In this document: one piece after another, positions 1 through 5,672 of the stretch | How positions within the stretch are numbered: position 1 is the stretch's first letter | How the letters are laid out: each line of letters begins with the position of its first letter | NCBI GenBank assembly: GCA_937915045.1 | Contig: CALDNM010000172.1 | Location: forward strand, 1-9,799 | Length of the DNA: 9,799 nucleotides | Origin: an uncultured Clostridia bacterium | Lineage (GTDB): Bacteria; Bacillota; Clostridia; Peptostreptococcales; Anaerovoracaceae | Reading direction: 5' to 3' | Notes under the pieces: model-generated | Database searches by the model: none | What the model was told of the DNA's origin: nothing | The model's input: the letters and a program-made list of their open reading frames with translations, nothing else | Made by a program: the position numbers and the translations under genes

Positions 1-108
1 GAGTATGGGATCATGCAGGCCCCTACTCTGGTCGTACCGGGCGAAGCCGGCGCACGCAAATACACGAATGTGTCAAACATCAAACAGTTCATGGCTGCGT
101 CGAAGTAA
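1..108 (+). CDS. nrdD: C-terminal end of probable anaerobic ribonucleoside-triphosphate reductase (partial)
   Basis: Only the last 35 codons are present, read from base 1 in frame 1 to a TAA at 106-108; the gene begins outside the window. The tail contains YGIMQAPTLVV, which looks like the beta-strand and cis-proline stretch of a thioredoxin/glutaredoxin fold, followed by YTNVSNIKQFM, a typical closing helix. Some class III (oxygen-sensitive) ribonucleotide reductases of Clostridia carry such a thioredoxin-like C-terminal extension with very similar wording. NrdD makes deoxyribonucleotides under anaerobic conditions using a glycyl radical installed by NrdG. The glycyl-radical site and any CxxC pair would lie upstream and cannot be seen, so a stand-alone thioredoxin-like protein remains possible. 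A terminator follows directly, so this is the last gene of its transcript. Confidence 0.6.
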   Translation, partial: EYGIMQAPTLVVPGEAGARKYTNVSNIKQFMAASK

Positions 109-124
109 AAAAATATGAGGAATG

Positions 125-166
125 GCTGCTCCGCGGATCTGAAATGGTTTACGGAGCGGCTTTTTT
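125..166 (+). terminator. Intrinsic terminator after the nrdD-like gene
   Basis: A 9-bp stem pairs GCTGCTCCG (125-133) with CGGAGCGGC (152-160), with one G-T wobble, across an 18-base loop. Six T residues follow at 161-166. It sits 17 bases after the TAA at 108, where the upstream transcript should end. Confidence 0.85.
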
Positions 167-176
167 AGTGTAATAT
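148..176 (+). promoter_or_regulatory. Possible promoter of the HD-GYP gene, overlapping the terminator
   Basis: TTTACG (148-153) and TAATAT (171-176) are separated by 17 bases and would start transcription near 183, giving a leader of about 45 bases before the ATG at 229. Both hexamers are imperfect. The -35 box would lie inside the terminator hairpin, an arrangement also seen around 5598-5635. Tentative. Confidence 0.3.
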
Positions 177-214
177 ATTGTTCATAAGAAAGACTTTATT
201 TTACGGGGATATTT

Positions 215-231
215 GGGGAGGTAATTCTATG
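215..231 (+). promoter_or_regulatory. RBS deciding the start of the HD-GYP gene
   Basis: GGGGAGG (215-221), 7 bases before the ATG at 229-231, is a near-ideal Shine-Dalgarno site. It favours this start over the in-frame TTG at 178. Confidence 0.85.
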
Positions 232-1449
232 ATAATCAATTATTATGATATGCTGTTTTCTTTTTCCGCCGCTGTAGATTGTGTGGACCAGGAAGTTACG
301 GGTGCCAAGAACAATCATGGAAAGCGTGTGGCTTATCTTACATATCATCTCGGGAAGAGCATGGGCTTCGACGAGGATAACCTTCTGGATCTGATAGGGT
401 GCGCGATACTGCATGACAGCGCGCTGTCTGAGTATCTGCAGGAGGCCGAGGACGAGGGACTCCACCTCTATGATAAGAATGGGATCCCTGATGTCGAAAG
501 GATGGACCTTGGCAAGCACTGCCGCATGGGGGAAAAGAATATCCACTTGCTTCCGCTGAAGACCGATGTGTCGGGGGCGATACTGTATCACCATGAGAAT
601 GCTGACGGAACAGGACCGATGGGCAAAAGGTGGGACGAAGTCCCGCTGTCGGCGAGGATCATCCATATCGCTGATAATCTTGATACTAAGTTCGGGCTTG
701 GTGATATTGATCCGATGCGTTACAAAGACGCGGTCAGATGGATAAGAGAAAACAGGAAAGGACTGTACAGCGCGGACGTGAGCGACGCGTTCCTCGATCT
801 CGTCGATGAGAGAGTGCTGTATGAGATAAGCGATGAGAATATCGACATCATACTCAAAGAGAAGATATCAAATTATGAAAGAGATTACTCGAATGAAGAA
901 ATGAGAAAGATCGCGGCACTTTTTGCCGAGATCGTCGACTATAAATCCGAGTTCACGATGACGCATTCGATAGGGATCGCGGAGAAGGTAGAAATAATGG
1001 GAAGGCATTATGGCTTTGATGAAGACACGGCAGCCAAACTGTATCTCGCGGGGGCTCTGCACGATATAGGCAAGATGTTCATCGACAGCGATATACTTGA
1101 AAAGCCGGACAAGCTGACGACTGCCGAGTTCAGGCACATAAAGAATCACGCCTGGTACACTTACAAACTCATGAGCAGAGTCCGCGGCTTTGAGGAGATC
1201 ACACCATGGTCTTCGCTGCATCACGAGAAACTAAATGGCAGCGGATATCCGTTCGAGAAGACATCTGCCGATCTTGGCTTCAATGAAAGACTCATGGGCT
1301 GCATCGATATATATCAGGCGCTCACAGAAGACAGGCCGTACAGAAAGCCGATGACTCATGAAGAGGGTATGGCGGTCATGAATGATATGGTGAAGGGCGG
1401 ATTCATCGACGGGGGTATCGTCGCGGACATAAATGAAGTTTTCGGATGA
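229..1449 (+). CDS. Tandem HD / HD-GYP domain phosphohydrolase
   Basis: This is a 406-residue, probably cytosolic protein with no signal peptide or clear membrane segment. It is built from two HD-type domains. The C-terminal half (about 225-395) is a canonical HD-GYP domain: H246, HDIGK (278-282), H303/H307, HHEKLNGSGYP (331-341) and CIDIYQALTEDRPYR (358-372). HD-GYP proteins are usually metal-dependent phosphodiesterases of cyclic di-GMP or related cyclic dinucleotides. The N-terminal half (about 20-155) has the same layout: H30, HD at 62-63, H97, HHENADGTGP (121-130) and ADN (148-150). It lacks the GK after HD and the tyrosine of GYP, so it is probably weakened or regulatory. The ATG at 229 was chosen because GGGGAGG lies at 215-221, 7 bases upstream; an in-frame TTG at 178 has no such site. 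It lies alone between terminators. Substrate specificity cannot be read from the sequence. Confidence 0.88.
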   Translation: MIINYYDMLFSFSAAVDCVDQEVTGAKNNHGKRVAYLTYHLGKSMGFDEDNLLDLIGCAILHDSALSEYLQEAEDEGLHLYDKNGIPDVERMDLGKHCRMGEKNIHLLPLKTDVSGAILYHHENADGTGPMGKRWDEVPLSARIIHIADNLDTKFGLGDIDPMRYKDAVRWIRENRKGLYSADVSDAFLDLVDERVLYEISDENIDIILKEKISNYERDYSNEEMRKIAALFAEIVDYKSEFTMTHSIGIAEKVEIMGRHYGFDEDTAAKLYLAGALHDIGKMFIDSDILEKPDKLTTAEFRHIKNHAWYTYKLMSRVRGFEEITPWSSLHHEKLNGSGYPFEKTSADLGFNERLMGCIDIYQALTEDRPYRKPMTHEEGMAVMNDMVKGGFIDGGIVADINEVFG

Positions 1450-1460
1450 TCGAACGTTGT

Positions 1461-1570
1461 ACTGATCCGGGTAATATAAAAGAGGCGATGCGCCGGATCT
1501 GATGAGATCGACGCAGAAGCCTCTTTTCAGTGTCTTTATTATCAGGACCTTGTGATCCTGCCGGATCAGT
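1461..1570. repeat. Outer 10-bp inverted repeat enclosing the terminator
   Basis: ACTGATCCGG (1461-1470) is the exact reverse complement of CCGGATCAGT (1561-1570), with 90 bases between the arms. The right arm overlaps the stop codon of the - strand gene (TCA, 1566-1568). A third CCGGATC copy at 1493-1499 could compete for pairing with the left arm. The arms enclose the terminator hairpin at 1478-1527. Confidence 0.6.
1478..1527. terminator. Bidirectional terminator between convergent genes
   Basis: AAAAGAGGC (1478-1486) pairs perfectly with GCCTCTTTT (1519-1527). An inner hairpin, GATCT (1496-1500) with AGATC (1505-1509) around a GATG loop, extends the structure. On the + strand the stem ends in TTTT; read on the - strand it ends in TTTTATATT. 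It can therefore stop both the HD-GYP transcript and the opposing membrane-protein transcript. Confidence 0.8.
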
Positions 1571-3191
1571 TCAGCCGCGGTATATGAGCGGAGCTCGCCG
1601 TCACAATGCTGTGCGCGGATCCGCTGCCTCCGATCTTGTAATCAAGTATTGAGCCGTAGTCTGTGATACCCTTTCCGGAGTTCGGGACAAAGTGCGAATA
1701 AGTCGCGTCGACTCCAAAAGCGGCGATAAGTACAGCCGCGATGGTGGTACGTATCTTTATCGGTATTTTATTCAGGTACTGGTCATTCAGAGGCGCTAAC
1801 AGATAAATGAAGATCGTACCTCCTATAGCGAAGACCAGCAGTCCTTCAAGACATATACGCCCGTTGATATTGAGGAAGTAACCGCTGTAGTCCCACCATC
1901 TCTGTCCGTTAATTACTTCAAGGAAGTAACTTGTCAGATATTCGACAGTCCCGCATACTACCATCGTGAGCAGGAACGTAAGCGGAGGATTTTTCCTGAA
2001 TCTCTTTAGAAGCAGAAGAACAAGCATGCCGCCCGTGCCGTATATAGGCAGCCACGGGCCGTACATCGTACCTCTGTTCACGAAAACGCCGTGCTGTATA
2101 AGATGCAGTGACACTTCCCAGCACCAGCCGAATATCGAGAACATGAAGAACATGAGCACGATATTTATGATCGAGTATTTTCTGTCATAATCTATAGTGA
2201 TCGGGGTTTTCAGATCTTTTCTTACTACGCCCGGATACATTGTGAGTTCAGGATCAGGCGATACATATAGCGTCGCGTCATGGAAGTACTCCGCGCATGG
2301 CAGCTGGTTCGCGATAGCTTCGTGCCTTACACGCACAAAGAATTCCGCTTCTGTTCCTCTCGTGTATCCGTTGAGGAAGAACAGCCTCAGCAGGCCCGCG
2401 GAAGCGGTGGACAGTATCATCCAGTACCAGAAAGAAAGATACAGTACGAAAAGCTTCCATTTGTAGCCCTTCATCATAGCGCGTGCCAGTTTGAAGATAT
2501 CCTTCGTAGGGGTGTCAGGATTTTCCGCGAGGATATAAGGGATGAGTTTGTATTCGAAATATTTGATGACACCTCCGATTATCGTAAGGAACCAGAGAAA
2601 AAGTTTGACGTTCATGACAAACATAACTAACGCGACATGAGGTACACATCTGTCTCTGTAAACAAAACCGATCCTCGTGATGCTGGTATCGTCATACAGT
2701 CGGTTTTCAAGGAACCATCGCCGCTCACCGACGATAAGTATATTTTTTATGAACAGCGCGCAGGCTATGTACAAAAGGACAGCGCCGAGAGCGACAAACG
2801 CCGAGGCGAGATCCCCGCCGATGAATTTGCTGACCGCTCTGTAGATATTGGTGATGGCAGGAACACGGTTCTGCGTTGAATGAAGCATTCCTGTCAGTAC
2901 ACCCTTTGTCGGATGCTCATAGCTTTTTTTGAGCGCGTGACCGGCTTCGGTGTTATCGATAAAGACTCCTATTACGCCAAGATCATCGGTATTCAGTGTC
3001 CTCTGCGATGTTGTCTGTGTCGTACCCGCCGACGCGTTGTCGAGAGAATCAGTGTAAGACTTGGACAGAGTCGTGGTCAGTCCGTATTCACCGCACAGAT
3101 ACGCCATCAGAAAGCATATGAGAACGATGAGCCAGTATCTCTTTTTGAGGTTTGACCTGGCAGAGGATTTAAGCTCTTTTCTCTTCCACAA
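1566..3191 (-). CDS. Multi-spanning membrane protein: DUF975-like half fused to CmpB-like half (putative ABC-transporter type IV)
   Basis: This 541-residue protein has about nine predicted membrane segments, near 20-36, 129-152, 185-207, 245-272, 341-364, 376-396, 403-424, 446-466 and 481-499. The first half resembles DUF975: a basic N-terminus (RKELKSSARSNLKKRYW, 4-20), then a long soluble stretch (about 40-120), then FEYKLIPYILAENP (212-225) and MMKGYKWKLF (239-248). The second half (about 344-500) resembles the CmpB family, called putative ABC-transporter type IV: GWCWE (355-359), NRGTMYGPWLPIYG (372-385), EY (417-418), WWDYSG (432-437) and ICLEG (446-450). The biochemical role of both families is not settled. 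The start is a TTG at 3191-3189, supported by AAAGGGG seven bases upstream; the next in-frame ATG is at residue 29, inside the first membrane segment. It is transcribed alone, divergent from the ABC-2 pair. A role in envelope function or transport is inferred only. Confidence 0.75.
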   Translation of the reverse strand: MWKRKELKSSARSNLKKRYWLIVLICFLMAYLCGEYGLTTTLSKSYTDSLDNASAGTTQTTSQRTLNTDDLGVIGVFIDNTEAGHALKKSYEHPTKGVLTGMLHSTQNRVPAITNIYRAVSKFIGGDLASAFVALGAVLLYIACALFIKNILIVGERRWFLENRLYDDTSITRIGFVYRDRCVPHVALVMFVMNVKLFLWFLTIIGGVIKYFEYKLIPYILAENPDTPTKDIFKLARAMMKGYKWKLFVLYLSFWYWMILSTASAGLLRLFFLNGYTRGTEAEFFVRVRHEAIANQLPCAEYFHDATLYVSPDPELTMYPGVVRKDLKTPITIDYDRKYSIINIVLMFFMFSIFGWCWEVSLHLIQHGVFVNRGTMYGPWLPIYGTGGMLVLLLLKRFRKNPPLTFLLTMVVCGTVEYLTSYFLEVINGQRWWDYSGYFLNINGRICLEGLLVFAIGGTIFIYLLAPLNDQYLNKIPIKIRTTIAAVLIAAFGVDATYSHFVPNSGKGITDYGSILDYKIGGSGSAHSIVTASSAHIPRLN

Positions 3192-3205
3192 AATATTACC
3201 CCTTT
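3189..3205 (-). promoter_or_regulatory. RBS supporting a TTG start
   Basis: Read on the - strand, AAAGGGG is followed by 7 bases and then TTG (3191-3189). No ATG lies within the first 28 codons, so the strong Shine-Dalgarno site decides for the rare TTG start. Confidence 0.75.
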
Positions 3206-3234
3206 CAAATAAACAAATAATGTAAAACAGAAAT

Positions 3235-3243
3235 ATTATATCA
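3235..3243 (-). promoter_or_regulatory. Extended -10 promoter of the DUF975-CmpB gene
   Basis: On the - strand the sequence reads TGATATAAT, a perfect TGnTATAAT extended -10 element (+ strand ATTATATCA, 3235-3243). No good -35 box is seen at 16-18 bases, which extended -10 promoters tolerate. Transcription would start near 3228, about 37 bases before the TTG start. Confidence 0.65.
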
Positions 3244-3268
3244 CTTCTATGTCAGAGACGCAGTATTT

Positions 3269-3297
3269 TTGTGCTTTTATACGTTTTAGTGTATAAT
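3269..3297 (+). promoter_or_regulatory. Promoter of the ABC-2 transporter operon
   Basis: A perfect TATAAT lies at 3292-3297, with a weak -35 box TTGTGC (3269-3274) 17 bases upstream. The predicted start point near 3304 leaves a leader of about 36 bases before the ATG at 3340. It also argues against any translation start upstream of about 3304. Confidence 0.65.
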
Positions 3298-3339
3298 CTT
3301 TTTCAAGTAAATGTTGATTTGAAGCATGGAGATGAACAG

Positions 3340-4125
3340 ATGGCTGAAGCTCTTATAATAAAAGATGTCTGCAAAAAATGGGACGATTTTGAGATCAAAG
3401 ATATCGATATAGAACTGCCCGCTAAGTGCGTGGTAGGCCTGGCCGGAGATATCGGGGCAGGCAAAAGTTCTTTGGTAAAAATGATAATGGATGTTATCCA
3501 TCCGGACAGCGGAGAGATAAGCGTTTTCGGATATGACAGCGTCAAAGATCGCAGGAAGATAAGAAATATAACGGGGCTCGCGCTCGAAGAGGCGTTTTTC
3601 CCGGGTTATATGAACGCGATGGATGTCGAAACGACGATGAAAGGACTGTATTCCGAATGGAGCCCGAACCGTTACTCGTACATGCTCGATATGCTCGGCG
3701 TGGAAAAACTCCGCAAGATCAAAAAGATGGAAAAACCTGAACGCGTCAAACTCAATCTCGCCGTGGCGATGTCGCATGGGACAAAACTGCTGATCATAGA
3801 TGATATACTTACGGATCTCGACGGTTCTTCTATAAAAAGTATAGTAAAGGCGCTCAAGGCGTTCGTTTATGATGATGGCGGATCGCTCTTTATTTCATCG
3901 CGCGTGCTTGGTGATTTCGAGGGGTTATGCGATTATTTCGCGTTTATGCGTGAAGGGAATCTTGAGTTTTTCGATCTGAAAGACAACCTCATGGAGCAGT
4001 ACGCTTCCATAGACAAGAGTGTCGATCTCGATGAGATCATGCTGTATATCAATAAGAAGGCAAGACATTCGGCCAAGGGAAATATGAAAAACAGAAATCT
4101 CAAAAAGAAGAAGGGAAAGAAATAA
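3340..4125 (+). CDS. ABC-2 type transporter ATP-binding protein with a degenerate catalytic site
   Basis: This 261-residue ABC ATPase should sit on the cytoplasmic face and pair with the permease encoded next. Walker A is intact (GDIGAGKSS, 36-44). Walker B is LLIIDD (150-155), with Asp155 where the catalytic Glu is expected. The family signature LSGGQ is replaced: MEKPERVKLNL (130-140) aligns with the usual LSGGMKRRLNL. The switch histidine of SSH is Arg188 in SSRVL, and the Q-loop position reads ALEEAF (81-86). The overall pattern resembles the YtrB/BcrA-like ATPases of Bacillota ABC-2 exporters. It may bind ATP but hydrolyse it poorly, or work as a regulatory subunit. The C-terminus is very basic (RNLKKKKGKK, 252-261). 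The ATG at 3340 has GGAG eight bases upstream and follows the TATAAT at 3292. The usual neighbouring GntR-type regulator gene is absent from this window. Confidence 0.85.
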   Translation: MAEALIIKDVCKKWDDFEIKDIDIELPAKCVVGLAGDIGAGKSSLVKMIMDVIHPDSGEISVFGYDSVKDRRKIRNITGLALEEAFFPGYMNAMDVETTMKGLYSEWSPNRYSYMLDMLGVEKLRKIKKMEKPERVKLNLAVAMSHGTKLLIIDDILTDLDGSSIKSIVKALKAFVYDDGGSLFISSRVLGDFEGLCDYFAFMREGNLEFFDLKDNLMEQYASIDKSVDLDEIMLYINKKARHSAKGNMKNRNLKKKKGKK

Positions 4126-4733
4126 TGACTGGACTCATGCACAAAGATTACAGAACTATAGTGGATTCCGGGAAACTGTATTTCATTTTCATAATAATAT
4201 TCGCTCTCATCCCGGGTTTGACAAACAAGGCGTTCGCCATGTTGTTTTCGGTTATGATCCCGATAACGACGATGAACTATGACAGGAACTGCAAGTGGGA
4301 CAGCTACGCGAAGATCGCGCTGCCTCAGTCGGCTCTGACGATAGTGGGAAGCAAATATATGCTGGGCTATTCTATGATCGTGCTCACATATGTCCTTTGC
4401 ACGCTTGAAAATATATTCCTGTCTGAAAACGCGCCGGTCGTGGTGCTGCTCACCGACTTCGTGCCGCTGATGGCTATGGCGGCGATATACATTTCTATCA
4501 TCCTTCCGATCATGTATATGGTCGATTCGAACAAGGGCGGTCTGATAGCTATAGTGATAACGCTCGGGCTTATCCTGATTATAGCCTTCAAGCAGAAAGC
4601 AGCTGTGAATTTTCTCCTCAGCTTCAGCGCGATCCATATGAATATGTTCATGGCGCTCATAGGAACAATGATCCTGATGAATGTGCTTTCGATCATTCTG
4701 AGCGCGAATGTTTTCAAAAATAAAGAGGCGTAG
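4125..4733 (+). CDS. ABC-2 type transporter permease subunit
   Basis: This 202-residue integral membrane protein has about six hydrophobic segments, near 17-30, 35-51, 75-97, 106-128, 138-156 and 173-194. The N-terminus GLMHKDYRTI and the loop MNYDRNCKWDSYAKIALP (50-67) match the pattern of small ABC-2 permeases, in which a KWD..Y...LP motif follows the second membrane segment. The ATG shares its A with the TAA stop of the ATPase gene (TAATG, 4123-4127), and GAAGGG lies a few bases upstream inside the ATPase gene. This indicates translational coupling and a shared complex. The substrate is unknown; related two-gene units are tied to antibiotic resistance or cell-envelope stress. No strong terminator with a T-run follows, only a hairpin. 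Confidence 0.8.
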   Translation: MTGLMHKDYRTIVDSGKLYFIFIIIFALIPGLTNKAFAMLFSVMIPITTMNYDRNCKWDSYAKIALPQSALTIVGSKYMLGYSMIVLTYVLCTLENIFLSENAPVVVLLTDFVPLMAMAAIYISIILPIMYMVDSNKGGLIAIVITLGLILIIAFKQKAAVNFLLSFSAIHMNMFMALIGTMILMNVLSIILSANVFKNKEA

Positions 4734-4758
4734 AAGCGCGGAGCAAAAAGCGCGATTC
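4733..4758 (+). other. Hairpin after the ABC operon, no T-run
   Basis: GAAGCGCG (4733-4740) pairs with CGCGATTC (4751-4758) with one mismatch across a 10-base loop. No T tract follows, so it would be a poor intrinsic terminator, but it could stabilise the 3' end of the ABC mRNA. A second, AT-rich hairpin, AAAATG/CATTTT around GTCT, lies at 4775-4790. The rest of the spacer up to 4849 shows nothing I recognise and no convincing promoter. Confidence 0.35.
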
Positions 4759-4849
4759 CCACATAATAAGGGCTAAAATGGTCTCATTTTGACCGGGGCT
4801 CCCACTAATTCACACAAAAACAAGGATAAACATCACATAACGAACATAT

Positions 4850-4888
4850 ATCTCCTGTAAAATTACTCGTGTTGAGAAAACAGGAGAT
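4850..4888 (+). promoter_or_regulatory. Inverted repeat sequestering the RBS of the 3D-domain gene
   Basis: ATCTCCTGT (4850-4858) is the exact reverse complement of ACAGGAGAT (4880-4888), with a 21-base loop. The right arm contains AGGAG (4882-4886), the Shine-Dalgarno site nine bases before the ATG at 4896, so the left arm is a perfect anti-Shine-Dalgarno. If the transcript starts upstream of 4850, the hairpin should block ribosome binding. The element is seen directly; its regulatory role is inferred. Confidence 0.6.
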
Positions 4889-4895
4889 TTATTTT

Positions 4896-5579
4896 ATGAG
4901 TAAGAAGATCATAGTCTTGATCATGGCTTTGACAGTAATGATATCTATGGCGCCGGTGAGCGTCTATGCAGAAGAGACAACGACGACAGGGTCGTCGGAG
5001 CCTCAGAGCGCGAGCGCTCTTAGTACTGCGGAGAACGTGACAGCAAAAGCGACAGGCAGAGGCTCTGTAAAAGTGTCCTGGACACTTGCGGATGGAGCGG
5101 ATGGCTACATCATATACAGATCGACAAAAGCGTCCTCGGGATTCAAAAAGATAAAAACAACGGGAAGCCGTACAAAAAGTTATAAAGACAAATATAAGTC
5201 GGTGAAAGTCGGCAGGACGTATTACTATACAGTAAAGGCTTACGCGAAGACGGATGGTGTCACGGTGAAGAGCGAGTCTTCTTCATCGGTCAAAGTGAAG
5301 AACAGCCTCAGATACAAGAAAAAATTCAGAGTCAAGGCTTATTCATATACCGGCGGCGGGACGACAGCTTCGGGCAAGTGCGCGAAGGTCGGACGTATAG
5401 CGGTGGATCCGCACGTCATCAAGCTCGGTACATGGGTGTACGTGCAGGGCTACGGCATCGCGCAGGCTTGCGATACCGGCGGGAATATCCATGGAAGGAC
5501 CGTCGATCTTTATCAGAATAGTGAAAGCGCGTGCAATAGATGGGGCGTCAGACACCCAGTTGTCTATGTCCTGAAATGA
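4896..5579 (+). CDS. Secreted FnIII and 3D-domain cell-wall protein
   Basis: This 227-residue precursor has a signal peptide at 1-25: KK at 3-4, a hydrophobic core, and likely cleavage after VYA. A low-complexity Thr/Ser linker follows. A fibronectin type III repeat covers about 45-134, with the typical VSWTLADGADGYIIYRS (60-76) and YYYTVKAY (109-116). The C-terminal 3D domain (about 143-226) keeps its three aspartates: D171 in AVDP, D193 in CDTGG and D204 in VDLY, plus TTASG (156-160) and NRWGVR (214-219). 3D domains have a double-psi beta-barrel fold related to MltA lytic transglycosylases and occur in Rpf/Sps-like muralytic proteins, so peptidoglycan cleavage outside the cell is likely but unproven. 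Cys162, Cys192 and Cys213 could allow a disulfide. The ATG at 4896 has AGGAG nine bases upstream and directly precedes the signal peptide; an in-frame GTG at 4869 would add residues before it. A strong terminator follows. Confidence 0.85.
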   Translation: MSKKIIVLIMALTVMISMAPVSVYAEETTTTGSSEPQSASALSTAENVTAKATGRGSVKVSWTLADGADGYIIYRSTKASSGFKKIKTTGSRTKSYKDKYKSVKVGRTYYYTVKAYAKTDGVTVKSESSSSVKVKNSLRYKKKFRVKAYSYTGGGTTASGKCAKVGRIAVDPHVIKLGTWVYVQGYGIAQACDTGGNIHGRTVDLYQNSESACNRWGVRHPVVYVLK

Positions 5580-5597
5580 TGTAAGAAATGACTGAAC

Positions 5598-5625
5598 ACT
5601 CCCGGGGGAAAACTCCGGGAGTTTT
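5598..5625 (+). terminator. Intrinsic terminator after the 3D-domain gene
   Basis: ACTCCCGG (5598-5605) pairs perfectly with CCGGGAGT (5615-5622) across a nine-base loop, followed by a T tract (5622-5625). It lies 18 bases after the TGA at 5577-5579. Confidence 0.85.
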
Positions 5626-5626
5626 A

Positions 5627-5635
5627 TGTTATAAT
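5627..5635 (+). promoter_or_regulatory. Extended -10 promoter of the methyltransferase-radA operon
   Basis: TGTTATAAT (5627-5635) is a perfect extended -10 element beginning two bases after the T tract of the preceding terminator. There is no good -35 box; that position falls inside the terminator hairpin. The start point would be near 5642, giving a leader of about 31 bases to the ATG at 5673. Confidence 0.65.
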
Positions 5636-5672
5636 GATGGCATTGAAAACAAGGGGCGAGAGGACACGAATA

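Noticed and set aside
178..228. Upstream TTG start for the HD-GYP protein
   Set aside because: It has no Shine-Dalgarno site, whereas the ATG at 229 has GGGGAGG at ideal spacing.
3933..4637. Open frame of 234 codons on the - strand
   Set aside because: It lies antisense to the ABC ATPase/permease pair, shows no recognisable motif and is rich in His/Arg/Tyr, typical of a reverse-frame artefact. The + strand genes have clear family motifs.
4734..4849. Riboswitch (such as a c-di-AMP type ahead of a cell-wall gene)
   Set aside because: Two small hairpins can be drawn, but I could not match the conserved cores of known riboswitches, and the spacer is short. A covariance-model search would decide.
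4789..4863. Promoter for the 3D-domain gene (TTGACC at 4789, TAAAAT at 4858)
   Set aside because: The two boxes are 63 bases apart and neither has a partner at 16-18 bases, so I do not call a promoter.
5634..5672. Upstream ATG start for the methyltransferase
   Set aside because: The ATG at 5634 overlaps the -10 box and would precede the predicted transcription start. The ATG at 5673 has AGAGGA eight bases upstream.
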